Positions 47,140 through 59,700 of a stretch of DNA of 64,000 bases are shown here, piece after piece. Under the pieces are notes generated by a model. It was given only the letters and a program-made list of their open reading frames with translations. It was not told the DNA's origin and made no database searches. A program made the position numbers and the translations under genes. The stretch comes from Ustilaginoidea virens (lineage: Eukaryota; Ascomycota; Sordariomycetes; Hypocreales; Clavicipitaceae), in NCBI RefSeq assembly GCF_000687475.1, contig NC_057318.1:4464001-4528000 (forward strand), given 5' to 3'. Within the stretch, counting starts at the first letter, position 1. Every line of letters starts with the position of its first letter.

Positions 47140-50100
47140 CTACTCTTCCCGGTAGGAGATCTTGCGCATCTCCCCCAATCGATGTCGAGCCGCGACCAAT
47201 GAATTCTCCAGTTTGAGAATCTCGACCTGTTGAGGGGGGGAATCCTGTCAGCAAGATGGCTCGTCGGCCCATGTTGAGGCCTCCTTGCAAACCAGCACAC
47301 TTGGGGATGGGTGCCCTGGGTGCCGTATAGGCAGTGTATAGGCAGTGCACATGCGCCTTGTGGACAAGACACCACCATAGAAGCCGCTCCGCTCAAAGTA
47401 TTTTGCCCAGGTTCCCCGGATGGGTTCTGTCCCAATCAAGGATCAAGGGGTTGCTTGATTGCTGCAACTCTGCAACTCTGCAGCGCCACGCAGCTCCACC
47501 ATGCCCACAAGGCTCTCAGTCGAGCACGCGTCATAACTTGACGTCTGGATCATTCGCGGAACACACTATCCAAAAGCGGGCCAACAGGGGCTGTGTGGAT
47601 GCGTCAAGGTAGGCAAGTGGTGGCGATCCGTCAAAAGGCTCGGGTAGCTCCAATGCCCGAATGACCGAAGCATTCAAGCATCCAAAGATGGGGGATGGAT
47701 TGAACGAGAAGTGAGGCAGCGCCATGTCGTCAGCTGTAACAGGGGGGGTGTGGTGCCCCAAAGGGAAACTCAAAGCAAAGTCCTCGAAGAAAGAAAGAGG
47801 CTTGGAAAGAAGGAGAAAAGGGGGGGGCGAATGTCGTGCATGTAACGATGCCACGATACCACCGCAGCCGACTGGATAGCCGCAAATCCAAGCTGGCAAA
47901 GAGGCCTCACATCCGTCTGGACTTGGAAAACCCCAAACGAGGAGCTCCAGCTGGTGGTGGCGAGCCGAATAGGCGATAAAAACAAGTGAAAATTGCAAAA
48001 ACCCAGGAGGAAAAAAATGTCCTTGTCACTCACCTGCTGTTCCATCTCGCGCACCTTGAACTCATGAGCCCCGAGCTTCGAGTAATCCTCTTGCTCGTCC
48101 TCTTGGCTGCGGTCGCGGATCATGCTCTGGACCTGGCGTACCAAGGCTCTGCATGCTGCCCCGACTCCCTTGCTGGCCTGCTCCAGATTCTCCTGGCTCT
48201 GGGACCGGAAGCCAGCCTTGACCCGGCTGGCAGCGACCAGCTGGGCCGTCGAAGCAGCCACATCGTTCGAGGCCACAATGAGTTGCTCCGGGCTGTTGCG
48301 GTCCGATAAGACGCCGTCCGAGGTTTCAATGAGGACGTTTGTGGACGAAGCGACCGCCTTTGCCGCAGAAATGAGGCCTTCGGTCCACCGGTTGTTCTTT
48401 TTATAGAAGGCTGTGCGCGACGACGACCCCCTGCCCGCCTGGACGATTTCCTGCTGCGCAACGGTAGCGGCCCTGATGAGCCGGGTTATCGCATCCGTGA
48501 TGGCCAGTGCTGCGTCCAAGATGCAGTCGTGCACCTTGAGTTCGTACGTAGAGTATCCCTCCCTCGGCTTGTTCCTGAGCTTGGCCAGGCGGGCAGCGGC
48601 TGCGGCAATGGCATCGGCCGCCTTGTTCAATTCCGAGTCCACCAAAACACCCAGATCCCCCTTCTTGCTGGCGAGTTTGCCGAAACCGGGGGCAAACGCC
48701 TCTACCAGCTTGTTCAGCTTCTGGAGATGCATCTGAACGTCGTGATTTCTGTTGATGACGACGTCGATTTTCTGATCCGTGTCCAGCTCTTCCAGCCGGA
48801 TGCTTAGCAAGTTGCGGAAGAATTTAATGCTGGATTCCGCCGACTGTCTGGCCCCCGTCATCAACGAATCCGTCTTCTTGTCGTCGGTCGCGAGTCGACT
48901 GAGGCCCTTGGTGTTGCTGCAAACGTCGGCAACGGCGCCGGCGAAGACGTTGATGGCCTTGATAAGCTCCTTGTGGGTGCTGTTGGGTCCGTCAGCGATG
49001 AAGCTGTTGAACGCCGTCGCGAACTCGGTGGCGCTGTCCGAGGCCTTTTCAATCTGCGACAGCACAAACGACGGCGAGGCATTCTGGTTCCCAGCCTGCA
49101 TTGACGAGTCGAGTTCGTAGAGAGCATCGTCGACTCTGACTACTCCCGCCTCCAAGACAGAGTCAATGATGGCGTTGATCTTCTCCAGGTTAGTCATGAT
49201 CAAGGCATCAATCTGGCCGTCCAGTGCCTCGTCGGTTGCCCCTTGGTTCTTCTCCAAGTCGTTCAGCTTGACCAGGGCCTCGTCCATCCCAGCCTTGTAC
49301 ACCTCCAGCTCTACTTCCTTGTCTCGCAGAAGCTGCTCAAGATCAGAGTTGCCATCTCTCATCCGTTCCTGCGACTCTTCCAGCGCTCTCGACTTGTTGC
49401 GGAGGGCTTCCTCCAGGTCGCTCATCTCGCGGTTATACTTGGCCAGCATTGTCGAGAGCTCGTTGCCTTTGCTACGCTCCAGGTTGTCTGCCCTGTCTTG
49501 CGCCATTCGAAGCTCTCGCTTTAGCTTCTCGACCTCGTCCCTGTTACTGCCGTTCAGCCGGTCCTTGTCATGAAGGGCGCGGTCTCGTTCACGGATCATG
49601 TTGGCAAGCTCAAGGTTCTTCGTCTTGATCTCGCGCTCCAGCTTTTCTCTCCTGTCGATTGCCTCCTGCGCACTGGCGGCCTTGAGCTGCACAGCCTTGA
49701 ACTTTTGCAGGAGATCGAGATGTTCGTGCCGGAGTTGGGAGTAGAGCTTCGCCAGTGACTCGTACTTTGTTCTCCAGGTATTCACCTGCTCCTGCAGAGC
49801 CCGGACCTGATCGTCCTTGCTAGTCATTTGCTGGCCAAGGCTATTTTGCAAATGCGCCAGTTCACCCTCGAGAGCCTTGACACGCTGATCGTACTGCTGC
49901 AGCATCAGTTGATCGCGCTCATACTGGGCGCGCGCGTTGAGATTCTCCCGTTCCAGCTCCGCCAGCCGGCCTTGGGTTTGCCATTGTGCCTGTTGCGCTA
50001 GCAGCGCCTCCTGCTCCCGTTGTTGCTGCTCTGCGAGGCGGCGTTGCTGTTCCTCAAACTCTCTCCGGGCCTGTTGCTGGGCTTGCTGTTGAGCGAGCAG

Positions 50101-51336
50101 CGCCGTCTGCTGCCTCTCCTCGAGAACTCGTTGCTGCTCCTCATATTCCCGATTCTGACGATCCAACTCGCTTTTCCAGAACTCGGAGATCTCGTCGGGT
50201 TCTTGCGACTTTGGTTCGGCAGGAGGGCTGGGCTGCCGCAGAATCTCTTGCTTGGGTCTTGCAGGCAGTGCCGGGGCTTCATCATCACCCGCCAGCAGGT
50301 TTGGCGGGTCCTGTGGCAGCTTGGGAATGGTTATCAGGCTCGTGAGATATCGCAGGTTAGAGCATTCATAATAAAACTTGACCAGGCGATAATGCTGAGC
50401 ATCATATTTTTCGCGCAACGGTTGCAGAGCGTCGTCGTCTCCCGTGACTGCGGAAATCGTTAGCCAGCTCACGTGTAATGGACGCCTATCGCCGTCTCAG
50501 GATCATACTTGAATGCATGGCGCGGAGCATGCTCGTGATAAACTTGTAGATTCCATAGCTCTCTTGCACAAGTGGCACCAGAGCAGAAATACGACACTCA
50601 TTGTTGCCAACACTACGAAAATGAGAAAAGATTAATTTCTCGAACTTCTCGATCTTGTCCTGCAACACCATGAGGTCGGTGATTGTTTCGTAGCCTTCGT
50701 TCGGATCATTGATGGCTTTCAAACTGAGATACTCTTCGTACTCAAAGGTTCCGTTGAACTCGGGATGCTGCTGATGGAAGGAAAGTTTGGCCAGGAGGTA
50801 ATACACGTATTCGCTTATCAGAGGACCGTAGCCACGGATGCCGTCACTGGATATTCCGCGGCTGAGGCCATCAATCCAGCTCCTGTTGGCCATGGCTTCT
50901 TTGATCGTAGACGGATGTCCTTCTTGGAGAACCTTGTGAATTGTGATGAGAGCCTTGAACGTCTGCACCTCGTCGGCAAGGATGGGTTGTCTAATGCAAG
51001 GTTGAGATGGATTAGCCCTCAACCTTGTCGCAAAGCAGCTGCGGCAGTGCCGTACACTTTGATGCCTGACCAAAAGGCCTGGGAAGACCTGTGGTCCCAG
51101 GTATACACGATGCATGCTCGCACATGCTTGCGCTTTGGGGAGATCTCATCGCTGTTGGTCGCCTTTTTGATGCTGATGGCAAGCTCCTGATCGGTCCTAT
51201 GCGGAAGTCAACATACAATACAATAACAGGCAGCTACGGGCAGCTACGGGCAGCTACGGGCAGCTACAGGCAAGAGTTGTTCCGACACTGGGCAAATGAC
51301 GTACTTTGTATGCTCCGTAGTTCTCAAGGATGTCAT
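47140..51336 (-). CDS. SLA2: SLA2/END4 actin-binding endocytic adaptor (5 exons)
   Basis: Minus-strand exons 51336-51305, 51196-51056, 50990-50509, 50447-48034 and 47226-47140 give 1,051 residues, the usual length. The ANTH domain (about 13-285) shows KKATNSDEISPKRKHVRAC, YTWDHRSSQAFW, QPILADEVQTFKALITIHK and SWIDGLSRGISSDGIRGYG. A Gln/Glu-rich coiled coil follows (about 310-620), then the talin-type I/LWEQ actin-binding module (about 800-1045), with the end EILKLENSLVAARHRLGEM in a separate last exon. It links clathrin, PtdIns(4,5)P2 membranes and actin at endocytic sites. Exon 1 encodes only ten residues and is the least certain. The last intron is 807 nt, very long for this genome. It is the canonical MAT-flanking gene opposite APN2. 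Confidence 0.92.
51231..51270. repeat. 10-bp tandem repeat in SLA2 intron 1
   Basis: CAGCTACGGG three times followed by CAGCTACAGG. Confidence 0.9.
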
Positions 51337-52774
51337 TGCTGCGACTTGCGGCGCAGTCTCTACAAAGTTGTAGAGACTTTGGCGAGGGTGCAGTCAATGC
51401 CGAGTGTGGTTAGGATGTTGTGAGCAAGCAAGCACTCACCCCACAGCGAAGTGAGGGCAGGGCCAGTATAAGTATAGTATTAGCACAGGCGCAGCGCAGG
51501 CTTGAGGTTGATTTGGCGAGTCCCGCAGCCAGAGAACGAGTATTCTAACCGCTAACACGATGTCGACGGTTTTTAAGAATTTGTCAAGGAGAAGCCGTCG
51601 TAAAGGGACTCGTCAGCTGCGAGAACAAGTCTCGGGCAAGTGTTGGGTGACAGCTTCATAGTGGCTGAGTACTATGGTGGGGCCTGATGACGCTCAGGCC
51701 GCGGCTGGTCAAATAATCCGGCCCGGGGTTCACGGACAAGGAGCAAGTACCATGACCACCTGCGCACTTGCTCAGTGACCCCAGATTTGAGTACCCGTAC
51801 GGAGCACTCCATACTCTTCACAACAAGGTATGTAATCCTGGACTCTGCTTTCCATCCCATCCCATCCTGACCATTGACTCAATCCTCACTTATATTTCAC
51901 GTTCAACAGTTCAAAGCCGTCATTTGAGGCGACCTGATCGCAAGAAGTGAGACACGGCGAAGTGTTGATTGCTTTTCTTGCCTTTGCAAAAAATATGACC
52001 CTTGTGTCAATGGGGCGAAAAGGGTTGTACTGTCACCTTATTTCGTTTGATAGCCTCACGTATCAAAAAGCTATCCCGGACTAATGGTAAATAAATCATG
52101 TAGCCTTGAAAATATTGCGTAGAAAAAGGTCCAGCAAACGGACCAGCCTGTTTGAGCGAGCTTAGCCGCAGGAGGTACCTCTTCCACAACGGTAGTGTAA
52201 CGACCACAAATCTCTGGTAATGTGAACTATCTTCGGTCAAGATCTCTGGAAGTTTGATCCATCTATTCCCAGGGAATGCCGAATAGCTTGTTTCGGAAAA
52301 CTTATAACGCACTTCTCGACTTGCTATACGAAGAGGCAGACTATTTTACGGTAAAGACCTTATAAAGCGACCATGAAACTCATGCCTTAGGTGGTTAGTA
52401 AACCTCATACCACTGAGAAGCATCAAGTACTTTGGCGTGAGATCAGACAAGAAATTCGAAGCAAACATGGACGACGCCAGCATCCATCAATTCGACCCAG
52501 TCCTTCGTCTTTAGTGTTCCGGAAGAACGAGGAACCTTGTTTTGATATGATTCGTAAAAGACCTGTGGCAAGACAGGCACAGACCTACTCAAAAGTTTAC
52601 AAGCAACACCTGCGGACAAATGTGTAGATGCCACTTGAATTATCCTCTTATAGACATCGAAAAACAGACCTCGCAATGCTGAGTTCTTTCCCATCCGGAC
52701 GCAACACCACAAAAAAAATGAAGCACTGGACAATTTCCCTCAAACCGACTCCCTCCCTTTTTATTTTCCTCTCT
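51337..52774. other. Intergenic region between SLA2 and RPL21
   Basis: 1.4 kb with no gene-like ORF. A tRNA-5'-half-like stretch is seen on the minus strand at about 51530-51575 (GTGTTAGCGGTTAGAATACTC resembles a tRNA D-arm), but no matching anticodon or T arm follows, so it is at most a fragment. The remainder is AT-moderate with no structure I can name. Confidence 0.5.
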
Positions 52775-53490
52775 TTAAATCGTCGTCTCATAAGGCAGAG
52801 GAGTAACGGTCTCAGGAGGGTTGTCGGTCAGAGAAACAGTGCGGGCTTCCCGGGGCAGAGCTGGCAAGCGCTTGACCTGAACAGTGACACCATCCTCACG
52901 GGCCTTTCTCTTGGCCTCGGCGTTGGACTTGACTCGCTTCAAGAAATCCTCGCGGGATCGGGAGGGCTGAATGTGCTCGACTCGTACATTGATCCGCTTC
53001 TCAATGTATCGATGCCAGACCTTCTTGTAGATGATTACACCGACGGAGGACTTGGTGACGTTGTACACGACACCAGTCTTTCCGTGGTAGACCTTGTACG
53101 GCATACTGTTCGCCAAGGGATTAGTGTCTGCAAGCTATAACGAGCAACATTTCCACCGGGGTAAAAAAAACAGCGCTCGATTTGCTCCAGCATTCCCACT
53201 AGTCCTTACCCTTTCTGCACAGCCCCGTTGACCTTGATATCGACGATGTCGCCCACTCTATAATATCCGTCCATCAGTACTCTCTGAGAATCATAACCCT
53301 TAATGACGTCCACATGTCGAAAGCACCAACCGGTATGTCTTCAGATAAGTGTTCAGGGCGATCATGCCCTTCTGGCGAAAGTTGCGGCTGAAGGCATACT
53401 GCTTCCATGTTAGTTTTTTCCTGTCGCAATTCGATATCGAAAGGATATACGCACGCGAGTGCCCGCTCGCTTTCCGTAAGAGTGACCCAT
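52775..53490 (-). CDS. RPL21: 60S ribosomal protein L21 (4 exons)
   Basis: Minus-strand exons 53490-53455, 53398-53331, 53257-53210 and 53105-52775 give 160 residues, the standard eL21 length. MGHSYGKRAGTRYAFSRNFR, then the KTYRVGDIVDIKVNGAVQKG core, MPYKVYHGKTGVVYN and RVEHIQPSRSREDFLKRVK are highly conserved. It is a component of the large cytosolic ribosomal subunit. Introns cluster at the 5' end, as usual for fungal ribosomal protein genes. It is divergent from RPS9, 390 bp away. Confidence 0.97.
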
Positions 53491-53880
53491 CTTGTCTTAT
53501 TTGGCGAACAATGGGTTCGTGATTGAGTACAAGCGAAAGGTGTACAAACAGGGCCTCCGCTGGTGAGTAGAGGTGGAATTTGCGGTGGGTTGTGGGAGCC
53601 TGTTGATTAGATAATACAGATCAATTTTGACGCCAAAAGGCAACTAGGGCATTGGTCATGGCTTGGATTTGCGACCCATGTGCGCGAGACTTAGGGCTGA
53701 GCGGCGGTCACATCACGTGACATGGAACAACATCGGCCGAGAATTTACCTCCCCACAATCAGAAGAATTTCGAGATTGCGTTGCACTTATTCCATCTCCA
53801 GCCAACATCAGAGGAGCAAGTCAAGTAAGTGAAGATGATTTCAACTCGACACAATGGCGCGTCGTTAACAGCTTGTCAGG
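53491..53880. promoter_or_regulatory. RPL21/RPS9 bidirectional promoter with CACGTG
   Basis: 390 bp between divergent ribosomal protein gene starts. It contains TCACGTGA (CACGTG at 53714-53719), a candidate Cbf1-type bHLH site. Confidence 0.6.
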
Positions 53881-54635
53881 ATGCCTCCACGCGCCCACTC
53901 CAAGACATCCCGTGTCCCCCGCAGACCTTTCGAGTCTGCTCGATTGTCAGTACCACCGGCCACTGAACATGAGCTTGACTCTGTTTAAGTCGATTGTGAA
54001 CGAGGACTGACACTAGAATCTGCAACAGGGACTCTGAGTTGAAGCTCGTAGGCGAGTATGGCCTCCGCAACAAGCGTGAGGTCTGGAGAGTCGGCCTGAC
54101 TTTGTCCAAGATTCGTCGTGCTGCTCGGTATGCGCGTTTCCCACCCCGAGTTGCAGTGTTGCTCAAATTTTGTCCGCTCGTCGTAACGCCATGTCGCGAT
54201 TACATGCTAATATGTGGATTCAGTCAACTGCTTACTCTCGACGAGAAGGACCCCAAACGTCTCTTCGAAGGCAATGCCCTCATTCGACGTCTCGTTCGCG
54301 TTGGTGTGCTCGACGAGTCTCGCATGAAGCTGGATTACGTCCTTGCCCTGAAGCTCGAAGATTTCTTGGAGCGCCGCCTTCAGACTTGTGTCTACAAGCT
54401 CGGCCTTGCCAAGTCCATTCATCACGCCCGCGTTCTCATTCGCCAGCGCCACATCCGTGTCGGCAAGCAAATCGTCAATGTCCCGTCTTTCATCGTCCGT
54501 CTCGATTCTCAAAAGCACATTGACTTTGCTCTCAACTCGCCTTTCGGCAGCGGCCGTCCCGGTCGCGTTCGCAGAAAGAAGGCCAAGGCCGCCGAGGGTG
54601 GTGCTGATGGCGAAGAGGAGGAGGATGACGAATAA
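53881..54635 (+). CDS. RPS9: 40S ribosomal protein S9 (3 exons)
   Basis: Exons 53881-53945, 54029-54127 and 54224-54635 give 191 residues. [19 protein letters not shown] begins the protein. [16 protein letters not shown] follows, then the S4 RNA-binding domain with [19 protein letters not shown] and [20 protein letters not shown]. The end is the basic [11 protein letters not shown] plus an acidic EEEEDDE tail. This is uS4 of the small cytosolic subunit, important for decoding fidelity. The second intron (96 nt) contains a TGCTAAT branch-like sequence. The gene is convergent with SLU7. Confidence 0.97.
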
Positions 54636-54969
54636 ATACATTAGCTGTGACGGCTCTCCGATCATGTACTGCTGTGGTTGATTAGATCCACCACTCTTAG
54701 GAAGGAAATTTTTCGTTTTACTTCATGGCTTGCGGCGTTGGCCAAAGGATACAAAAGGGAATGATATGACCAGTACCGTAATCTCTGTTGTTGTCTGCCT
54801 CCTGTGATGCGCGACAGCGAAATGACCGCGAGGCTTCTCCAGAACTGCGACCCCCTCTGTTAAATGGATTACCTCGGGTAATGGGACAATTGTCGAGAAG
54901 GCGAAATTAAGCTATACGAGCCCGGGTGCCCTCTGGTTCTTTTGCGTCTTTTGTATTTCACGAATCATG
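54636..54969. other. Convergent intergenic region RPS9/SLU7
   Basis: 334 bp holding the two 3' untranslated ends; no other feature seen. Confidence 0.6.
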
Positions 54970-56358
54970 CTAGCTCAAAAGTTTGTCCTTGCCTAGCATG
55001 TTGGCCATCGGATCGTCCGCCGCAGCCCTCTTTCTGCGGTACTCATCCATCTCTGCTTCGGACACTCCAGACATATGATCGAGTGTGCGTTTTCTCGGAC
55101 CAGTCTCAACTACTTTGGTAGCCACTTGTTCATCATCAGGAGACTCGGTTTCCACCTGGGCGGTTTCAATCAAGTTCCCTCCTGCTTTTTGACGCTCTGC
55201 CGCTTCCCAGGCTACCTTGCCCGCTTCTCCTGTGCAATAACTGTTCTTCACGAACGAGTGACAGCATGCATAGCCCCATTTGAAATTCGACCACCAACTG
55301 CCCCAGACCGAAGTGTGATTGTTGATCAAGACGTCCTCCGCATATTTCGATTTGGCAGCTTTGCGTGGTGCTCCCTTGATTAACCCCGACTCGTCATATT
55401 CCACAAATTTCTCTGACTCGGTAATCATCATGCTTCGTAAAGCGGCAGGCACTGCTTGCTGGCCATCTCCGCCATATTTCTCGAGCAGTTCTTTTTCTCG
55501 CGCTGCACGCTTCCTTTCCATTTCTTCCTCCTCCTTTCGTCGAGAAAATGCCCCTGCAGTCGGGTTCGCTTGTAAATGTTGTGACGTGTCACCGCTCCTC
55601 TCTTGCGCTTCCCATGCGTATCGTTGCGCCATTACAAATTCGCTCGCTTCACCTGACGACCGCAGAAACCCTTCTTCAGCGTAAAGATCTGCGACTTTGC
55701 CACCAGTGGCTCCCCCGTCTACCAGCGCTCTCGTCTTGGGGTCGTATTTCGCGGACTCAAGGTCAAGGTTCAGTAGATACTTGGCAGTGTCCTCACGTAT
55801 TCGTAGCTGTCGAGTAGCAGTGCTTTGGTGTTTGCTCATGTCGTTCTCTTCGGCATACTTGTCGCCATCTTCGATTCCTTCATCGCCATTTTGGGCCTTT
55901 TGTGATTGCTTTCTAAGTTCCTCCATTTGGTTGAAGTCATCAACAACATTGCGGTACTCTTTGGAGTCATAGCCATTCCAGCGGTCGCGCTTGGCATCCC
56001 AGCCGAGTTTGATGTCTTGTACGACTTCGTCAGCTTGAATGTCTTTGCCGGTCCACTTCGCCCCTTTCGCTCTCGGACGACTCAAGCAATCCTTTGCCTT
56101 GTGCGTCATTGCGCCGCAGTTTTCACAAGCTCCTTTGCGATACTTTGTCGCAGCTGGGCCGGTCTTTCTGCCCCGGTCATACCATGTTGGCGTCGATAAG
56201 TCTTTTCTTTCCTCTCGTCGTTGATGTTTTAGGTAATCATTGTCGTCACCGTCTTCACCTGCATAGAATGGCTTCCTGCTAATGAAGGAAGGGATGTATA
56301 TATTTTCTTCCTTATTGGCGGCGCCTGACTCTGGCTTGCGCGGAGGAGGAGGCGGCAT
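54970..56358 (-). CDS. SLU7: Pre-mRNA splicing factor SLU7 (single exon)
   Basis: 462 residues without introns. The ATG at 56358 ([21 protein letters not shown]) was preferred to a start 27 codons upstream because the family begins with the Pro-rich stretch followed by [21 protein letters not shown] zinc knuckle, [14 protein letters not shown] (about residues 93-106), is followed by [30 protein letters not shown], the Slu7 core. SLU7 acts in the second catalytic step of splicing, holding the free 5' exon for 3' splice-site choice. It is nuclear. SLU7 is divergent from REV3, and the two starts lie 397 bp apart. Confidence 0.95.
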   Translation of the reverse strand: MPPPPPRKPESGAANKEENIYIPSFISRKPFYAGEDGDDNDYLKHQRREERKDLSTPTWYDRGRKTGPAATKYRKGACENCGAMTHKAKDCLSRPRAKGAKWTGKDIQADEVVQDIKLGWDAKRDRWNGYDSKEYRNVVDDFNQMEELRKQSQKAQNGDEGIEDGDKYAEENDMSKHQSTATRQLRIREDTAKYLLNLDLESAKYDPKTRALVDGGATGGKVADLYAEEGFLRSSGEASEFVMAQRYAWEAQERSGDTSQHLQANPTAGAFSRRKEEEEMERKRAAREKELLEKYGGDGQQAVPAALRSMMITESEKFVEYDESGLIKGAPRKAAKSKYAEDVLINNHTSVWGSWWSNFKWGYACCHSFVKNSYCTGEAGKVAWEAAERQKAGGNLIETAQVETESPDDEQVATKVVETGPRKRTLDHMSGVSEAEMDEYRRKRAAADDPMANMLGKDKLLS

Positions 56359-56755
56359 TGTGAGGATGTTTAACTTCTGAGGATTGTTTGACTGAGGATA
56401 AACAGGAAAGAAGTCCGAGAAATGATGCCTACTGTGCACACTAGATCATGACCGATAGATTCGGCAAATGGATGGATGTATGTACGGCCAAGATGTAATT
56501 CCTGGGCGAAAAGGATGATGACCAAGGCTTCTTATCGCCACGTGACCACGTGATATAGTGGACCCCCTCCCTCCGCGTAGTTTACTGCGGTAGCGCGAAT
56601 CCTCGACAACAAACTTCCCTGCTATATACCTTACCTACTGTACCTTAACCCAACCTGATGTGACAAGTACGGCTTAGGCGGTTTCGAAATCTTGCCTGCA
56701 ATGATATACGTACATCTTCTCGGGTGTTCTTCATGGGGACTTTTGCTGCAAAAGC
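56359..56755. promoter_or_regulatory. SLU7/REV3 bidirectional promoter with paired CACGTG
   Basis: 397 bp between divergent genes. Two CACGTG hexamers at 56539-56544 and 56547-56552 are separated by only two bases (CACGTGACCACGTGA), a strong candidate for cooperative bHLH binding. Confidence 0.6.
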
Positions 56756-59700
56756 ATGAATTTGTTCCGAGTTCGACTCAACTGCATTGATCATTATCAA
56801 GCGAACCCCACTCGTTATGATCCTCAGCTCCGAAACGACGTCCGTTCTTCTCAGGTAGCAAAGGGGACCAAAGTCCCTGTGGTGCGCATATTTGGCTCTA
56901 CGGAGACCGGGCAGAAGGTTTGCGCCCATATTCATGGAGCTTTCCCTTACTTATACGTTGAGTATAACGGGAATCTGTCACCAGACGAGGGTACGTCTCA
57001 TCATGGCCGAGTTTTGATGTCTCCGAAACTAAGAGATAATTCAGTTGGAGCATACATTTACAAACTCCATCTTTCCATCGATCACGCACTAGCGGTAAGC
57101 TACAGGAGGAATCAGCATGAAGACGATGCCAAATTCGTCGCCCGGATAACCCTCGTGAAGGGCACTCCATTTTATGGATTTTACGTGGGCTTTCGATTTT
57201 TCCTCAAGATATATTTGTTCAACCCTGTCGTTATGAACCGACTGGCGGACCTTCTTCAGCAGGGTGTTATAATGAAAACAACGTTTCAGCCGTACGAAGC
57301 CCACCTGCAGTATCTTCTTCAGTTCATGGTTGACTACAACTTGTACGGCTGCGACTACTTAGATTCAGAGACGACGAAATTTCGATCTCCCGTCCCCGAG
57401 TATGACCCGGTGTCTAATTCTCCCCATCTTTGGCATAGTCAGTCCGTTTCACACGAGAATATCACCGACGATATCTCTCTACCTCGAGTCAGTCATTGCT
57501 CGATCGAAGTGGATATCTGTGTACAACACATTGCCAACCGAAAATTAATCCAGCAGAGGCTACTGCACCATGATTTCGTTGAAAGATTACACCCCATTCC
57601 CGGTGACTTGAAGCTGGTTCATAGCATGGCAGGATTATGGAGAGACGAAGCAAAGCGACGTCAAAGACAAATGGCACAAAACATTCAGGGAAAGAGCCAT
57701 ATTCCTCGTGATCAACTGGTCACAATGTCAGCTGATCCTAGGCAATCTCACCGCCAAGTCTGGATTCATGAAGCCGAGTATAAAGGACAAGCCAAGCGCC
57801 TCATTGAGGAAGACTTGGTCGGCTTGGACAATCAGAAACCAGGTTTCGAAAATTTCACAGAAAAGGTTGACCTCTCCGAGGAGATACATACTACTTTAGA
57901 GTCTGTTGAAGATCTTTTCCCCCATAACTTGTTGCCCGCTCTGGGACTACCCTCGAACGAGACACCATTTGTCGACAAGTCAACCAGTAGCATTGAGGTT
58001 GATGAGAAAAAAATTCTCCAAGAAATCGAAGCAAGAGATGAAGATGGCCCAGGCGACTATAACGAAGGAGGTGTCTCTGGCATAACTTCAGCAAAGGATG
58101 GATATGAGAACAACTGTCCACGTCATCCTGTCGCTGCTCAGGTAGCGGCAAATGATTGTGAAACAATCAATGTGCCAACGTCTTCCTCGGATCTAATACC
58201 GGGCATAAGCATCAGCATTTTCAAAACGGGAACACTTCATAGTACGCCTATATCACAAGTGCTTTTACGTGTGGCTGAGGACCGGGAATTAGTAGGAAGA
58301 CCCCCGAACTCCAGCACAGAGAAGTCCCGACGAACCGGTAGTCCGCAACATGAAGCGCTGACAATGTTGCCCAGTGGCAGCGCTGAAAACTTTTCGCAGC
58401 CGCGAATTCATGACACCCTTAAATCAGGATCGCCAGCACGTCGACGTCCCGGATTACTTACCGTCGAAGACAGGAGTGTTCCCGCCTCAGCTTCTGCTAG
58501 TGCCTCGAATCATGCCGATCTGACCACCATCAACCATCAGAATGAAACAAGCGATAGAAGACGATTGGAGAAGCTCTCTTACCCAAAATCTTCCTCATCC
58601 ATGGTAGAGGGCAACCACACGAAAGCTGTCGTATTCGACCTAGATAGTCGGACTCAACGCGGGAAACTAGATGATTCTATGAACGCATCCCTCCCTTCAG
58701 CCACGTCGCCCAGTTTGCCCACTCTCTCTGTGCATGAAGAAGAAGCAAGCAGGAAGATCCAGCAAGTCCTTAACCAGGCAATTCTCAGCCCGTACCTTAC
58801 TTTCTCGAGATTGCCTCCCACAATCAGCCAATGCTTGGCTATGAGGGATTGTAATCAACCCGACGTCATTTATCAGGACGCTTATTACAGCAGGGAGCAA
58901 GACGTTCCTCATCGGCCTCGAGAGTATGCAGGCCGTGAATATCGTCTGCAGAGCAATACGTTGCTGTTTCTACCTCCTTTCAAGGCAGATGGCTTGTCTT
59001 CCACTAGTTCCGGCATAAGACCCGATACACTGCATGAACAACAAATCTTGGAACAAGAACAACAGCAGCAGATGCTCCAATGTAGTTGGAAAAACTGGGA
59101 ATTCATCCAGATACCTCCAGCGTATCAAGAGGTCGCAAAATGGCTGGAGGCTGACGACAGATCGAAGCACCTTGGCAAGAAACACTTTGGACGGATTGCC
59201 CCTGCCGCTGGAGCTTGGGTTTCCCAAATCAATGGACCCACGCCCAAGAACAAGCATGGTTTCAAGTATACTCAGAGAACGACATCAACCAGCGTTGAGC
59301 ATGAGGTCCAATACATGAGCACTATGAGCCTGGAGATCCACGTGAACACTCGAGGCAAGTATGTCCCCAACCCGGAAGAGGATGCGATCCAATGCGTGTT
59401 TTGGGCCTGCAAAACAGACGAAGTAAAGAGACATAGCCAGAAGATGTCCGACACAATCCAATCAGGCATTATTGTGCTCTCCTCGGAAGGGAATCTGAAA
59501 CGGGTGATGCAGAAAGCAACAGGAGCAGAAGTTTTGGAGGAAGAATCCGAGTTGGACGTGATAGTTCGAATGGTTGAAATTGTGAGAACATACGACCCTG
59601 ATATATTGACCGGATACGAAGTGCACGGCAGCTCTTGGGGTTACCTTGTAGAACGAGCCCGGTTCAAATATGACTACGATCTTTGTGACGGGCTTTCGCG

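Noticed and set aside
50448..50515. Apparent frameshift or truncation in SLA2 after the ANTH region
   Set aside because: A 61-nt intron with GTATGA donor, GCTAAC branch and CCGCAG acceptor joins MLRAMHSI with TGDDDALQPL.
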